NCBI RefSeq assembly: GCF_901000735.1
Contig: NC_081546.1
Location: forward strand, 9,388,254 to 9,452,253
Direction of reading: 5' to 3'
Source of the DNA: Corylus avellana
Lineage: Eukaryota > Streptophyta > Magnoliopsida > Fagales > Betulaceae
DNA length: 64,000 nucleotides
The translations under genes and the position numbers were made by a program. The first letter of the stretch is position 1, and every line of letters begins with the position of its first letter. The notes under the pieces are model-generated. The model did no database searches. It worked only from the letters and a program-made list of their open reading frames with translations, and was not told where the DNA came from. Shown piece by piece: positions 1 to 13,090 of this stretch.

Positions 1-860
1 ACAGCTAGATCCAGCAACCTAACCTCGGTTCCGTCTTTGTCCTTCAAGCCACCGACGCCATCCTTGGCCGTGAAGCCCCTGCTCCCTTCAGCCATATATC
101 ACCGCACAACCTTCCCGCGCTGCCGATGTCACAACTCCCGTTCTCCAGCCATCGCACCTTCCCAACTGTCCACCGAAACCCTGTCTTAGACGCCCTCCCA
201 CGGAGCTTCGTCACCTCTGCGACACCCAGATTCATAAAGCACTGCATTGCCAAGCATTATCCCATCCGCCACCTAGAGCCGCTAGGGGCTTCACGTCACG
301 CCTAGTTTTGTGATTCTTTGAGAAGACAAAGCATGTTTGGTTAGGGATTTACTTTACCCTTATTCTATGATGCATATATTCCTATTCTAGGTTAGAAATA
401 GGATATTATGGTTTAAGTCTCAAATTTAGTTCTATTTGGTTATGGGATTAAGATAATCATTATCCCAGTTTATGTAATCTAAGAATAGTATATTATTTCG
501 AGGAAAAAAAAATGGCCAAGGTGCCCATATTTTTTGCCCTATTTGGTTTTTTGTTGGTCCCTTGTTGACCTAGACCTACTTTTGGCCCTTTGTTGGCCCT
601 ATTCTCTTGACCTTTGTGGTATTGTTTAAAACCCAAGCTCATTTTAGCCCGCAGTTGGCTCATACCGGCCATAGTAGCCGATGCCAGCCACAGTTGCCGA
701 AGTTCAAGTTCAAGAGTAGCTAATGTTTCAAATCTGGTGCCATCAACTCCACTCAACTACCTCGGCCACCACCAACTCCAACGAGTTTCCAGTCACCATC
801 TCAGCCTCTGTTGTCGACCAAAGAACAAACTCAAGTTTACACCTTGAGTTTGAGGGGAAA
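1..860. other. Intergenic, no gene recognised
   Basis: The first 300 bases are relatively GC-rich but no reading frame resembles a known protein. Bases 490-850 have an unusual GGCC-rich, degenerate composition, again without a recognisable protein. The stretch ends with a purine-rich run just before a TGTTAG start at 861, which looks like the polypurine tract of a copia-type element, so this may be the worn interior end of a retrotransposon. No tRNA or rRNA seen. Confidence 0.4.
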
Positions 861-1169
861 TGTTAGAGCATACCATGCAGTTCAAGAATAATAGTTACAG
901 TATAAGACTATTATTGACCTACAGTTGAAGAATATCACTGAGTCACACTTGAAGATTATCACTGAGTTTCAGTTGAATAGTTAAAGACTATCACTTAGCT
1001 AACCAAGCTATAGTAGAAGTTTATTTGTATCCAACATGATTCTCCTAGCATGTTATATTATAAATATTACCCAGAGAACTAAGAGCTTAATGCAGCCTTA
1101 GGACTTGATCACTATCTTATTATTTCCGTATTGTTATTTATTATTATTTCCGCAATATGAATTCTTTCA
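861..1169 (+). repeat. Possible copia-type LTR remnant
   Basis: A purine tract (GAGTTTGAGGGGAAA) is followed directly by TGTTAGAG, the arrangement seen at the 3' LTR start of many copia elements. The right boundary is a guess: a CA dinucleotide near 1169. No second LTR copy or pol sequence is visible here, so this could be coincidence. Confidence 0.25.
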
Positions 1170-2222
1170 AATATTTGGAATAACATTTGCAAAAAGGAAG
1201 AAATGGTTAAAACAAAACTCCAAAACCTTACCCATTTAGAGTATTTGTTTGGAAGTATTAATTCCCCTTTGGTTGCAATTTCTGGTCTGTTTCGTGTGGA
1301 TATTTGACTTGTGCCATTAATTCTTACTTGCCATGTTCATAACTCTTGTGGAATGGAATTTGAATGAATGAAAAGATACAAAATGGAATTGATGATAGAT
1401 TGATAAATACAATGGAAAACCCAATAATTGACGTAAATAAATAACTTGCCTTTTTCTTTTTTTCTTTTTATTGCAAACTCTTCTCTTTTTTTTTTCTTTT
1501 TTTTCTTTTTTTACATTAAAAACATCTTTTTTACATTTTTTTTTTATATACAAAAATTCAAAACTCCATTCAACTTTATATTTCATCAATCCTTTCTTTT
1601 TTCCTTTCTCCTCTCAAAAAGGTTTTCCAAACCCTAGTTACTGTCGTTTCATTTAATACACACAAGTTTCTCTCAGAGGAAAAAAAACACACACACACAC
1701 AAAAGTCTCAACTTTTTAGCCTACAGAAAGAAAAAAAAAAAAAAGAAAAAGAAAAATCTCTGAACTCAGAATTTGGGTCCTGAATTTTGAGAACTCATCA
1801 ATTTGATCCATCGAAGCATTATGATTTACTAAATGGGCCTTCTGGGATTGGGCCATTTTCATTGTTTTTGCCAACTAAGGGTTGGGCCAATCACTTGTTT
1901 AAATTAGTTGGCAAACAATTTTTGGAGACGTGACTGATATATAGAATCAGCGGAGCCCGCCCAAATCTTGCTCTGGGCTTGTTAGGAGAGAGATATTTTT
2001 GCTCCTAAAAAAAAAAAAAAAAAAAAGGAGAAAAAATGTGATGGTTACATTTTTTTTTTCCTAAGCAAAAACGGCAGAGTAATTGAGACTTGAGTGTGAT
2101 CATAATAGCACAACTCCATCAGGTGAAACCTAAAATGCTTTACACTAATCAGACATGATGATGCTCATTGTAGGAGTTGAACCCATGCCCTATGATAGAG
2201 TTCTACCTGTTTAATTACAATG
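1170..2222. other. Intergenic, low-complexity
   Basis: AT-rich DNA with long pyrimidine and poly-A tracts (about 1450-1640, 1680-1760 and 2009-2027). No protein-coding signal beyond low-complexity translations; nothing recognised. Confidence 0.6.
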
Positions 2223-2382
2223 AATTAGGATCCTTTCCATTTCAAATGAACTGAATAATATCCAGTTAGTTATAGTGGAGGGGTATTTTTGTCTTTTCAC
2301 TTTTTGAGGAGACAAAAATACCATTCCACTATAATTAACTGGATATTATCCAATTCATTTGAAAATGGAGAGGATCCTAATT
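2223..2382. mobile_element. Palindromic MITE
   Basis: Two arms of roughly 70 bases, one running in from AATTAGGATCC and the other ending GGATCCTAATT, are inverted complements around a short spacer near 2296-2310. This is a foldback of about 160 bp with no coding capacity, typical of a miniature inverted-repeat element. A half-like echo (ATTTGAAATGGAGAGGATCC) occurs at 3243-3262. Confidence 0.75.
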
Positions 2383-2749
2383 CGATTACAATATGGAGTC
2401 TATTTATTGTTTATCTTCCAAGTATGAGTCTGAGTCCAATAAGGAGTCTTTTTAGTGTTTTGTGTTTATCTTCGAGTATGAGTTTGAGTCCTAGTCTACG
2501 TTATTTAGTCTTTGTGTCCAATATTAATTAGTCTTTCTAGTTCATCTTTATCTTGTATTCATTATATTATCCAACCCTAATTAGATTCAATTGTGGTCTC
2601 TCTTATCCGAATGGAGTTATTGTGGTCTCTCCATAAGTGGGGTTCCATCACCTTAATATATATATCTAACTACATAAAATTACTTTGAGACCACTTAACC
2701 ACCGCTCTTGACGGTTAGTGATTCTTACATGAAGTAGAGGGAGCCTATT

Positions 2750-2823
2750 TTGAGAGAGAAAGAGACTAATAATAACAGTAAGGATGTTGAGAGAGAAAGA
2801 GACTAATAATAACAGTAAGGATG
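2750..2823. repeat. Perfect 37-bp tandem duplication
   Basis: A 37-base unit beginning TTGAGAGAGAAAGAG occurs twice head-to-tail with no mismatch that I can see (2750-2786, 2787-2823). Short and non-coding; likely a recent slippage or repair duplication. Confidence 0.8.
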
Positions 2824-4500
2824 TGAGTGGTGCAAGAGTCCAATTAAGTTGCTTTTTTATTATAATGTTTTTTTATTTTATTTTAATGTTAATGCAGCAT
2901 GATTGCAATTGAAATTGATTAATAGGGCCGTTTGGTCCCGTAAGAGGTGATGGGTGAATCAACGACGTACAATACAAGACAGGGGCAACACTATCTGTCT
3001 ATCAACCCCACTTCCCATCTCCATTGACAAACCATCTTCCATGTCTTTTTTTAATCATTACATCTTTCTATTTTCTTTCTTTTTTTACTTTATTTAATGA
3101 GTCTGCTTAGTTAGGTGTACTCAGTTTAGGGGGAGAATCGCTCCAAAAAAACCTGGTCCGGCCCCTTAATAATTGACCTAATTTACAATGTTGTATGTAT
3201 CAACTTTAAATCATAATTATAAAATAAATACTATCTATTTTATTTGAAATGGAGAGGATCCTTAATAATTTAAGATTGAGAAAGTATATGCCTGAGCACA
3301 TTATGTTAATTATCTAGAATCATAATCATAATCGTAATCATAATCATGTCTAATTGCCTATTGCCTAGCTCAGAAAAAGAAAATCATAGGGTTTGTTTGA
3401 TAATACCTTTTAGATGGAGTTTTTTACTTTTTGGTCGTGATGTGAGAGCACTAGAAGCAGCTTCTCTAAATCTCATTATCTTCCTTAAATGGTGGACTCC
3501 CCAGCATTAAATCCAAAATGAAAATTACAATGCAGCTGCAAGCAGTACAAGAAAAAAGTAGGAAATGGGTCATAAAATGACCCGGTTCTCTCAATAAGGG
3601 CAGCAAAAAGCAGTATATATATAAAAGCTTTTCTCATCTCTTTTCTCTAGCATTTATTTAAAATACTATTTAAAAAATATATATATTTAAATGGTATAGA
3701 GAAATGATAAGAGAAGCTATTATCTTAAATATAGAGAAATAATATTTAAATAATATAAAGTTTATTTAAATAATAATGTAAAACTCTAATTTTTTTTTTT
3801 TTAAAAAAAAAAATCTAAGAAAAACTGATGCTAATGGTCTCAAAGTAAAAGTCGTTTTAAGTATTTTATGAATGTTAATTTATTTGTTAACTCTTTTACT
3901 CTTTTCGCTTGAAAGCAAACAAAATATCTTAACAAGCATTGCCAAACAAGTCCATATGATCATGTTTGATGGGTCACCTTAATATACATCCTTAAGATTA
4001 AAACCAACGACCCCACTTTTTTTTTTCTTTGTTTATTTTTTGGAAAGGGGGGTGGGTGAGGTGTCTGAAGTTGCGTATAGTTGAGTAGCATTTTGTGAAA
4101 TCACAAATCAAATACTGACATTGATGGTGGCAAATTAATGAGTTGATCTACTTTGTAGGTTTGTCGTTTATTTAGGGCATGTTATGAGCATTCATTAGAG
4201 ATTCAGGCAATTTGGTGATGGTAAGACTATATAATAGGGAAGGGTACATGCGCTTTATTTATGTCGTTAATGGGATGATATGCCTTCCACTACCTTTTTT
4301 TCTTTCTTTCTAATTTCCTTCCACTACCTTGTCTGTTAAGTTTACCTTGTCTGTTAAGTTTTGTTTGTAATTTGATATTAAAGATGAGAGAACTTAGACC
4401 CTACCCAACCAGTTCTAGGACATCCAAATTCAAGTTGTGCCTTCTACAAGATTGACATCTGCCTTCCATTATGCTTCACTCTAATGTGTCAAATCTACTT
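2824..4500. other. Intergenic, AT-rich
   Basis: No gene recognised. It contains AT-rich low-complexity DNA (3600-3810) and a short direct repeat around 4313-4360 in which a 'ccttgtctgttaagttt' unit occurs twice. Confidence 0.5.
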
Positions 4501-4504
4501 TTTT

Positions 4505-4725
4505 AATGAGAACCCCTCTTGAGGTAGGACTACTTTGTGTATATACCCTAGATGAGAGTCAAACTTTGAGTCTATACAAAGTATACCCTCCATACTAGTC
4601 GAGCAAGATACGGGTGTATGATCCCAAGAAATTGATAGCACTTATGAGGATTGAACTTTAGTCTTAATAGACTTTCGTGAGTGAAGACTGATGCCTGCAC
4701 CACTAGGCCGACCAACCCCTTGGAC
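4505..4725 (-). repeat. Candidate tRNA-derived SINE
   Basis: On the minus strand a box-A-like sequence (TCGGCCTAGTGGTGCAGG, about 4697-4714) precedes a box-B-like AGTTCAATCC (4648-4657), the spacing of a Pol III internal promoter. The rest is unrecognised. No poly-A tail or target duplication was confirmed. Confidence 0.35.
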
Positions 4726-5440
4726 ACGACCATGTATATAAAAACTTAAAAGATGTTACATGTGTTCTTTTGAAATGTTAATAAGAGCGTAGTAGTTGGA
4801 AGTGCAGCTCTCGAAATGAACTTTTTAATATGGCATACATCAACACCAGTGTAATCAATACTATCAACTTTAAATTATGACGATGTAATTAATTCTATCA
4901 ATTTCAAGATCTTATTCCTTCTTGTTCTTTCATTTTTTTCTTCTTGAGATAAAAAAGAAAATAAGATAAAGATAAGGTAGGTGTGAGTGGCACTAAACAA
5001 GCTAACCATGAATGACCCTTCTCTCTATCTTCTCTTTTTTGGCGTTTATATGTAAACTAATAATGGATCCCAATGAGTGTATGAGCCCTAGGTCCATTTA
5101 AGAATATTATGTTTTCATACATAATATGATGATTATATGAGCGTGGAGGTTGACCTTTAACCTATCTTGCGCACTAAGTGACACAAATTTCCATGTCCCA
5201 TTGATTTCTGTTTATAGTGCCTGGTTTCCACCACAAAAACACTTGCCCTTATTCATTTCTAAATGCTTAACAACAACAACCCCCACCAAGAAAGGGTCAA
5301 AAATAATGGTTACTCTTTTATACCTTTTAGGATTCATCCAAAATGAATCCAATGGATCAGTGACTTCATGCGCCAGCTTTGGGATAATTGGATGATTTTC
5401 ATGTGAGTACTTGATGTTCCATTCAATTTCTTATCATCAC

Positions 5441-5475
<35 letters not shown>

Positions 5476-5812
5476 AATAAAAGCTATTTTTAAGTGTTAT
5501 CAAATGTCGGCCACCACCACCAATAATCCAAACAAATTTTACAAATTGATGTGGTATAACATGATTAGGTTTTTCAAAATTTGAACTTATCTTATATCCA
5601 ATCAAGTTGTGCCACATCAGTTTGTAAAAGTTTTTCTATAAAAATTATTTGTAAGTTTAGGCTGTTTAGCACTCTTCCTATACAATTATTGCTCGATTTC
5701 ATACCCTATCAAATTTGCAATATGTGGGGGCATTATCAAAATTTGCAATACTATACAATATTTCATACCCTATCAAATTTATGCATAGTGAAAGGAAAAA
5801 AAAAAAATGCTA
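4726..5812. other. Intergenic with TA microsatellite
   Basis: No gene recognised. A (TA)n run occupies about 5444-5474. Short open frames here lack any family resemblance. Confidence 0.5.
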
Positions 5813-6109
5813 AATCAATCTTTGTGATTTACTTGATTTATAATTAATTATACAATTAACTCTCTGAGGCCTCAAAATGAATACAAAAGTCCTTAAGATA
5901 TGCCAAAAAAACTACTCCCTACAATCAAATTTCATCAATTAATTTAACAAATTTTGATAGGATGAATTATGATCGAAATCTATTAAATCAGTTAATGGAA
6001 TTTAACTGTAGAGATTAAACTATTTTTTTGACATGCCTTAAAGATTTTTGGGTTTATTTTGATATTATAGAGAGTTAATTATAAATCAAGTAAATCACAA
6101 AGATTGATT
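5813..6109. mobile_element. Inverted-repeat MITE
   Basis: The left end (AATCAATCTTTGTGATTTAC) is the inverted complement of the right end (GTAAATCACAAAGATTGATT), and complementarity continues inward with breaks for over 100 bases. About 297 bp, non-coding. A (TA)n run abuts the right end (6111-6136). Confidence 0.75.
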
Positions 6110-6112
6110 TTA

Positions 6113-6150
<38 letters not shown>

Positions 6151-7927
6151 CTTATAAAAAACCTAATGCTCCCTTGCTCACACTCAAATCATAAGTCTCT
6201 TCTTAAAAAAAAAAAAAAAAATCAAGAGTCTCACAACCAGGAATGAAGTTAGAAATTTTATATAAAATTTTAAAAAATGGATTTTTTTTTTTAAAAAAAT
6301 TTATAACTTTTTATCCTTAATTAAAATGTTAATTATAAAAGTTTCTCTCATCGGAGGATCCTTCACATGCAAGTCTGCGACCCTAATTAGTGATGATTTA
6401 TCAAATTCAACAATATCGTACGGCGTATCTTACAAACGCATGTGGCTGTAGCTTTTGTTAATTAGAAGTTGGAACGTCGGCTTCCATTAACAATGGGAAC
6501 AGGACCAAGGGACCCCACTTCTCCTTAATTAATTATGTTTCCTTACACTAACCAGGATCGCCACTCCACAGCCACACGATTGTTAATTACTAATCTGAAT
6601 GTCTGATTAGATTTGACGTAGACAAGATCCATAATCATGAATTCCATTGAAAATCAGTAGACCAAAAAAGACTGTCACTTAGCCCCACTGGACCACTGTG
6701 CTCAAGCCACGTAGCTAACTGTGAGATGTGATGCGTTACCTAGGATACACGTCAAACAATGGTCATTTTAAATGAAAAATAAAATAAACTAAAGAATATG
6801 GGGAAATGTGCCATATTATTATTCTCAAAGTTACATTCACATGTTTTCTTTTAAAAAGGTTTGGCTAAAGCACTTTTCTGGACTCATACAAGCACGTGTT
6901 ATCTTTAGTTTGCTTTAATTATGGTTTTAGTTTGTTTAATATTAGACTGGAATACAGAGATCGAAATTCTCTCAAATTAAAATTTGAAAATTTTAAATTC
7001 ACAGCGATTTATTTTATTTAACCGATTTTAACATTTAAAGAGAAAACTACTTTCAAAAAATTTAATAAGCCACCTTTCTTCATTAAATACTGAAATATGA
7101 CTTATTTTAGACGCTTAGATGAGATAAACAGCTAAAATTTATAAATTTTAAAAAAAATTTAGGAGATCTCAATCCAAAAAACAAGAATTTTCTTAAATTT
7201 TATGTAAGATTAAACATATTGGTTTGTTATCTTTTGAAAATAAAAACATTACCAAACACTCAAATAAAAAAGTTTTTAAATAAAACACGCTTTTTATGGC
7301 CGGCCTGGCCATGAAGGGAAGAGGTCATGCATGACCAAAGCCATGGGTTTTCGTTGTCATAGGTCCCACGGTCATGGCCGGCTGAAGAAAACTATGATTG
7401 TGGGTGTTGTGGAGATTTACTAACTTTAGCATCGGAGCAATTTTTCACTGAAACACCTGCAAAGATGTTGGTGCTTAACTTCAATTCCTTGTTCCGGTGC
7501 TATCAACTATTTCTTCATATAATAATTTTTTTTTAGTAATAAAAAATAATAATAAACGCCCGTGCATACTATAAAGTTTAACCAGTCATAATACTTTGGA
7601 ATTACTTATTAATTATTGCCACAAAAAGTTATATATAGGTGACTCAAAAGATAGGAGTGATACGCAATGTGCATAGATGTTTCAATTTTTGGTTTTGTTT
7701 GTCGTGAGGTCCAACTTTTGTCACGGGTAGTACAAGTTTCCAGTTTCTGCTAGTCTTGCACCACCGTACCCCATCCCTAGAAAGCTAGAAAACTGCGGCT
7801 ACATCTAAACAACCCAACTTTTTTTTATTTTTTTTTATCACTCATTTATCTTAATTTATTTATATATTATTTTTATAAAATATATCATTGAATTTGTAAA
7901 TCCTACTCATCTAATAGTAAATTTATG
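6110..7927. other. Intergenic, AT-rich
   Basis: No gene recognised. It includes the TA/T run at 6111-6150 and otherwise unremarkable AT-rich DNA. Confidence 0.5.
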
Positions 7928-8860
7928 GGTAAAGTCTACATACTCCCTCAAACTACCACATAATTGACAATGTCCCCCCCAAACTTTCAATTGGGACAAT
8001 GTACCCCCCAAACTACCAAAATATTGTCAATATCCCTCCAAAGCTAACAAAAAGATCAAAATGCCACTATATATTTATCAATATGACAAAAAATACCCCT
8101 AAAATTAAAAAATAAAAAATAAAACGAAAATTTTAATTTTTGTAAAAAAATTATTTTAATTTTTAAACGATTTTTTTTTAAACAGAAATTTTTATTTAAA
8201 AAAAATCATTTTTTATTTTTTAAAAATATGTTTTAAAAAATGAAAATTTTATTTTTTGAAACGAAAATATTTTAATTTTTTTTTGAAGCGGAAATTTTTA
8301 TTTAAAAATTATAAAAGAAAACATTTTTTTAAGAAAACAAAAAAACAAACAAAAAATTTTCAATTTTTATAAAATAAAAAAAATCGAAATTTTTTAATTT
8401 TTTTCTAATAAAAAGATTTTTATTTTTTTTTTATTTTAGGTTTTTCCATAAATTTTAGCATTTTTTTAAAAAATTTTTACTAAGGGTAGTTTCNNNNNNN
8501 NNNNNNNNNNNNNNNNNNNNNNNNNNNNNNNNNNNNNNNNNNNNNNNNNNNNNNNNNNNNNNNNNNNNNNNNNNNNNNNNNNNNNNNNNNNNNATAACAA
8601 ATGAAAATTTTTCAATTTTTAATAAAAAAAAATCAAAATTTTTTAATTTTTTTTTTCTAAAAAAAGATTTTTTTTTTTCTTTATTTTAGGTTTTTCCAGA
8701 AAATTTAGTATTTTTTTTTTAAATTTTTACTAAGGGTAGTCAATGAGGGGGACATTGACAATGTTTTGGTAGTTTGGGGAGTACATTGTCGCAATTTAAA
8801 GTTTGGGGGGGACATTGTCAATTGGGTGGTAGTTTGAGGGGGGTATGTGGACTTTTTCCT
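7928..8860. mobile_element. Foldback element interrupted by a gap
   Basis: The left arm (from GTCTACATACTCCCTCAAAC) and the right arm (ending AGTTTGAGGGGGGTATGTGG, then ACTTTTT) are inverted complements over about 120 bases, joined by A/T-rich inner arms. A 100-N gap lies inside. A right-half copy of the same family is at 60000-60322. No coding capacity. Confidence 0.7.
8494..8593. other. Assembly gap (100 N)
   Basis: Exactly 100 N, a conventional placeholder for a gap of unknown size. The 130 or so bases on its left (8360-8493) resemble the bases on its right (8594-8743) in the same orientation, so the flanking contig ends may be overlapping or allelic. Confidence 0.95.
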
Positions 8861-10507
8861 AAATTTAAAGAGGAGAAGAGAGCCCATTTTATGTGTAAAA
8901 TTTTTATTTTACAGCATTTAATAGAAGTTTGACATATTAGGTAAAAATATCAATTGTAGTACAGATGATAATTTTTAATTCAAATCAATTTATGGACTTT
9001 TCTATTGGTTCCAACCCAACGCCCACTACCCATATTCGAGTCATCAACACCGGAATCTTTAAAACCAATCAAGATAGGTTTTATCGATGAGTATTTTCTC
9101 TATAAAGTATTTTGTTAAATATATATATATGGTGTGAAAATAGAGTTATATTATTTTTTTAGTGTTTTAAATTGAGGTGTTTACTTCCTATTGGAATGTA
9201 TAAAAGACTAAATTTATACCATCACCTAATTGATTTTAAAAATTCTCAATAAAGAAAATCTCTTCTTTTTATTTCCGCTTAGGAGAGAGATGTACGTTGA
9301 GGCACGAGAGGGGTAGGTCAGGGAGACTAATTGTGGCTATCCTACCTGAGCGTGACTATAGTAGTACCTACCCACTGGGAGCTATACATGAGTGGCCTAG
9401 ACGGTGGAAACCACAGGTACTTCCTCAAGTTTGACTGAGTTATAGCCTGACCCAGCCCCACCAGAACATCAATAATAACCAAAATGACTAATACTAATCA
9501 GGAATACTAACCAAGGTGGCACGAGGTTAGCTAGAGATAAAAAATCTCTCTCATTCGTCTGTTCAAAGTAGCTAGAGATAAGAAAATCTCTCTCATTCGT
9601 CTACTAAAAGTTTTCAAATATCTCAAATATATACCAAAACCAAGACAACAATGATAATTATGACCTAAGAATTCATCATAGGCACACACAAAATATCAAC
9701 AAGTAAGAATGAAACATGATATATTCCACAAGATTATCTCCTTCCCTCTTGATGATGCTTCGACAGACATACGTATCTCTTCTCAGCAATCCATTCCGGG
9801 CACTCCAGCTCACCCGATCAGAAAGAGTAGTAATGCCCATAGAACACCCTGGCGCCAACAGTATGCCGATTGGGATGTGGGTGGCGTGGGGACTCTTGTA
9901 ACTTTGTGAATGTGACAAACATATAAACCGTACAGGACAAGCAGTCCAGCACAGCAGCGCTTCTCTTCCTTCCTCTTCACGGATCGTCACTGTAGCACTT
10001 CATCTTCAGGCCTAATGACAAGGTCCCCAAACATCATCAATTGCTGACATTTTTATACAGTGGGGTATATAGTATTATACTGTTATTGTTGTTAAAATAT
10101 AAATTAAATGATTAAATGAATTTCTTTATAAAGGTGAGTATCGGTTTGGTTTGTGCCAATAAAGGCATTTTCGCCTACCTAATCATGAAAATCGGCCAAT
10201 TAATTCTTTCATACCAACAAAGAATAGTTTTGGCTTTTTTCAATTAATCGGTTAGTATATTAATTTCTGTTTAATTACCGAATCAATAAAGCATATATCT
10301 TATAAATGAAAGAAAAAGTAAATCCATGGAACACTAACAAAAGGACAACTATAAATTAGCTAGCCAGACAAACCAATAATGAAACCTACAAAATAAAATT
10401 CAAATTTCACTTGAAAAATTGGTTAAGTCGGTTAATTGACAAAATAAAAATTTCTACTTCTAATCGACCGCTGAAAGTCAGTTGTTAGTCGGTGATTATT
10501 CGGTAGT
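8861..10507. other. Intergenic, possible old repeat
   Basis: No gene recognised. Bases 9285-10000 differ in composition from their surroundings (higher GC). They include a near-identical direct repeat of about 38 bases (GCTAGAGATAA...CTCTCTCATTCGTCT) around 9530-9608. This could be a worn retroelement but no protein domain is visible. Confidence 0.4.
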
Positions 10508-11116
10508 AGTAGGACTGGCAATTTTGATACGATCCGTGAACCCGACACGAAATTACCAGGTTTGGGTCATAAACGAGATGACCCGTTTATTTTGTGTCTG
10601 GCAGGTCAATTCGCAAGTGACCCGCCAGACATGTTTATAAATTTTTTTTTGAAAAAAAAAAAAAAGTGTATCTAAAACTAAAACGGGTCATGTCGGGTTA
10701 AACGGGTTGTGTAAACCCGACAAGACCCATTACTTTATACATGTTAAACGGGTCGGGTCAACCCATTATTTAAAATCTAAAACTATTATGATTTATGAAT
10801 GCCAATAATATTATCACATCACTTTCTAAGCTAAACGGTTCGTGTCGGGTTAAACGGGTCATGTTAACCCGACACGGCCCATTACTTTATACGGGTTAAA
10901 TGGGTAGTGTCGGATCGTGTCAACACAACACGACCCATTATTTTAAACAGGTTAAGCGGGTCGTGTCGGATAACCCATAAAATAGTCGTATCATATTCGG
11001 GTTTAGTAAGGCCGACCCTTTATCTAAACGATTCGTGTTTAAGTTTACCTTAAACGAATGACAGGTCATTATGGACCGTAAACGAATTGACCTGCTGACC
11101 GGTTTTACTAACCCTA
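10508..11116. mobile_element. Non-autonomous repeat rich in CGGGT motifs
   Basis: About 600 bp packed with direct and inverted copies of AAACGGGTC/GACCCATTA-type motifs. Its ends are imperfect inverted complements (TAGGACTGGCAATTTTGATA at left; TTTTACTAACCCTA at right). Non-coding. It resembles a common class of plant MITE-like repeats with internal palindromes; the superfamily is not assigned. Confidence 0.55.
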
Positions 11117-12736
11117 AGTTGTAGTTGGTAGATGGTCCATAGGTGATAAACGATTACTTAAGGATTGTTCTGGAGTTAATGTTGTTCTCTTTATGTTTTT
11201 ATCTTGCACGTTAAAATTGCCACATCAGGTGCATTGGGCGCAAGTAGACAGTAGTATCATTATTGTGTAGACTGGAACTCACGAGATTGAAAGAGAGGAA
11301 TGGATTTGAAATGTTTTGTCGTCTACACGAAACGTGTGGGTACCCACATACCGTTTGGATCTTCCGGCGCAGTGACAATAAATAATCTGTTTTTTCTGTG
11401 AGCTGTCATTACACTCTCTTTTATGTGTTGTCACCATACATCATCATCACGACATTTATTTTCCTTGTGTATACCTTCGTTTGTGTTCACCTCACATTTC
11501 CCCTCTCTCTCATTCTTGTCTAGCTACTTCGATTATCATGTACAATATATATTTTCCTTTTATTTTTTAAAATAAATATATTGTTAGAATTTATAGGATT
11601 TTGCTTTATATAATTTGCTTAGGATTATAATGTTCATGTTTGTAATACAATCAAACACAAGTCACATTATAAGCCTCTAAAAAAGTAAGAGGATTAAGGG
11701 TACTGATAAATTATATGGGACGAGGATGATTATAACTTAATGATAATAGTAATGACTCTTCATATTATTTTATAATAAAATAATTTGAGGGCATTACAGC
11801 ACGTGTCTAAAATGGGATCATCTCAACCTTTTATTTTTCTTTCTCTTCTTAAAATACATTTCTATTTTCTCATATTTTATTTTGTTAGGCGCATAGTCAC
11901 TTGGAACATGGGTACAACCTTAATTAAAATATCACTAATGTTGAGATGTATCTATCATTTATTGATTTGTAAAGATTCTGTAAAAAATTGTTTCCAATAC
12001 CATTAAGCATTGACAGAATTGTAGTGCATTTTATCATGTACTTTGTGTAGTTCGATGGGCCGTTTCCAACTTTATGTTCAGAAGCATTCTCAACTGATTC
12101 CCTATTCTTTCTTCCATTCTAATCTAAAATGGGAACGACCCCTAAGTAACTCTAATCATTGACAAAATGAAAGCAAGTTCAAACATGTCAATGCTTTTGA
12201 TGTATCAATATTCCTAACTCGGCCCACCCCTGAACTAAGAAGCAAGGAAGGACACATAGTAGTGAATTCCCTCTCCTACCACTTCAATGTACTAACCCTA
12301 TATTCCCGGCAAAGCAATTTAGGTAATATTGTAGCCAAAATGTATGTGGCACTGCGTGACACCCAATAACGAGAGTAGGAGGCCGGGATGCAATGTCATT
12401 ACCCTACCAATAATGTACTCAACTAAAGAACATCAATTGAACGCTACGCCAAAATAGGATCTTGTAGAATGATTGAGCAGCACCTTGCGTAATCGATGTA
12501 ATGGAAGAAGCCCTCTGCCTAAGTAGCGAAGGGACATCCATTTTCTTGGTATAATTCATTAGCTCTCTATACACTTGCCATTCTATTATCGAGTTTTTAC
12601 CTTCACTGACTTATAGCATCAGAGATATTCATGCCGGCATACTCGACAACAAGCATTGGTATGATAAAAACCTTCAATATTTTTTTGTGGGTCATTTTAT
12701 TTAGAACTTGGGTGTATTTTGAAGAGATGGAAGGTG

Positions 12737-12787
<51 letters not shown>

Positions 12788-12904
12788 GCGGGAAGGGGCG
12801 ACCAATATAATTTTCTTCCTTGGGTGTGATCATCGGAGTTTTCACTCGTTGTGAAATGTTCGGTTTTAGCCATAGTTATTATCTAGGAAGGCGAGTCCAT
12901 CACC
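11117..12904. other. Intergenic with TA microsatellite
   Basis: No gene recognised. A (TA)n run of about 45 bases lies at 12738-12782. Bases 12200-12600 have higher GC and may be an old repeat, but no domain is visible. Confidence 0.45.
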
Positions 12905-13090
12905 ACAGCCCCACTAAAGGGCAAGTTGGTAAAGCTCCTTCTTAGTAGCATCTGATTCGTAGACTATTACCACAAGCGGGTTCGAACCCGTGACCACTAG
13001 GAAGAAAGGAGGAGGGAATTGAATCTTATCCCCTGCCTTTACCATCTTAACTACCACCTTGGTGGTTAGATGTTTAAACATATAATAAAA
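12905..13090 (+). repeat. Candidate tRNA-derived SINE
   Basis: A box-A-like segment (GGGCAAGTTGGTAAAG, about 12918) is followed by a canonical box-B-like GGTTCGAACCC (about 12979), as in tRNA-derived SINEs. A full tRNA fold is not present, so it is not called as a tRNA gene. Tail and target duplication were not confirmed. Confidence 0.45.

Noticed and set aside
1446..1656. Short Phe-rich open frames in the T-rich tract
   Set aside because: Low-complexity translation of poly-pyrimidine DNA without gene structure.
9676..9990. Minus-strand open frame of about 104 codons
   Set aside because: No domain, no splice-consistent neighbours, and it lies in repeat-like DNA.
12905..13090. tRNA gene suggested by GGTTCGAACCC
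   Set aside because: The box-A and box-B motifs are present, but the sequence does not fold into an acceptor stem and anticodon arm of a real tRNA, so I call it SINE-like only.
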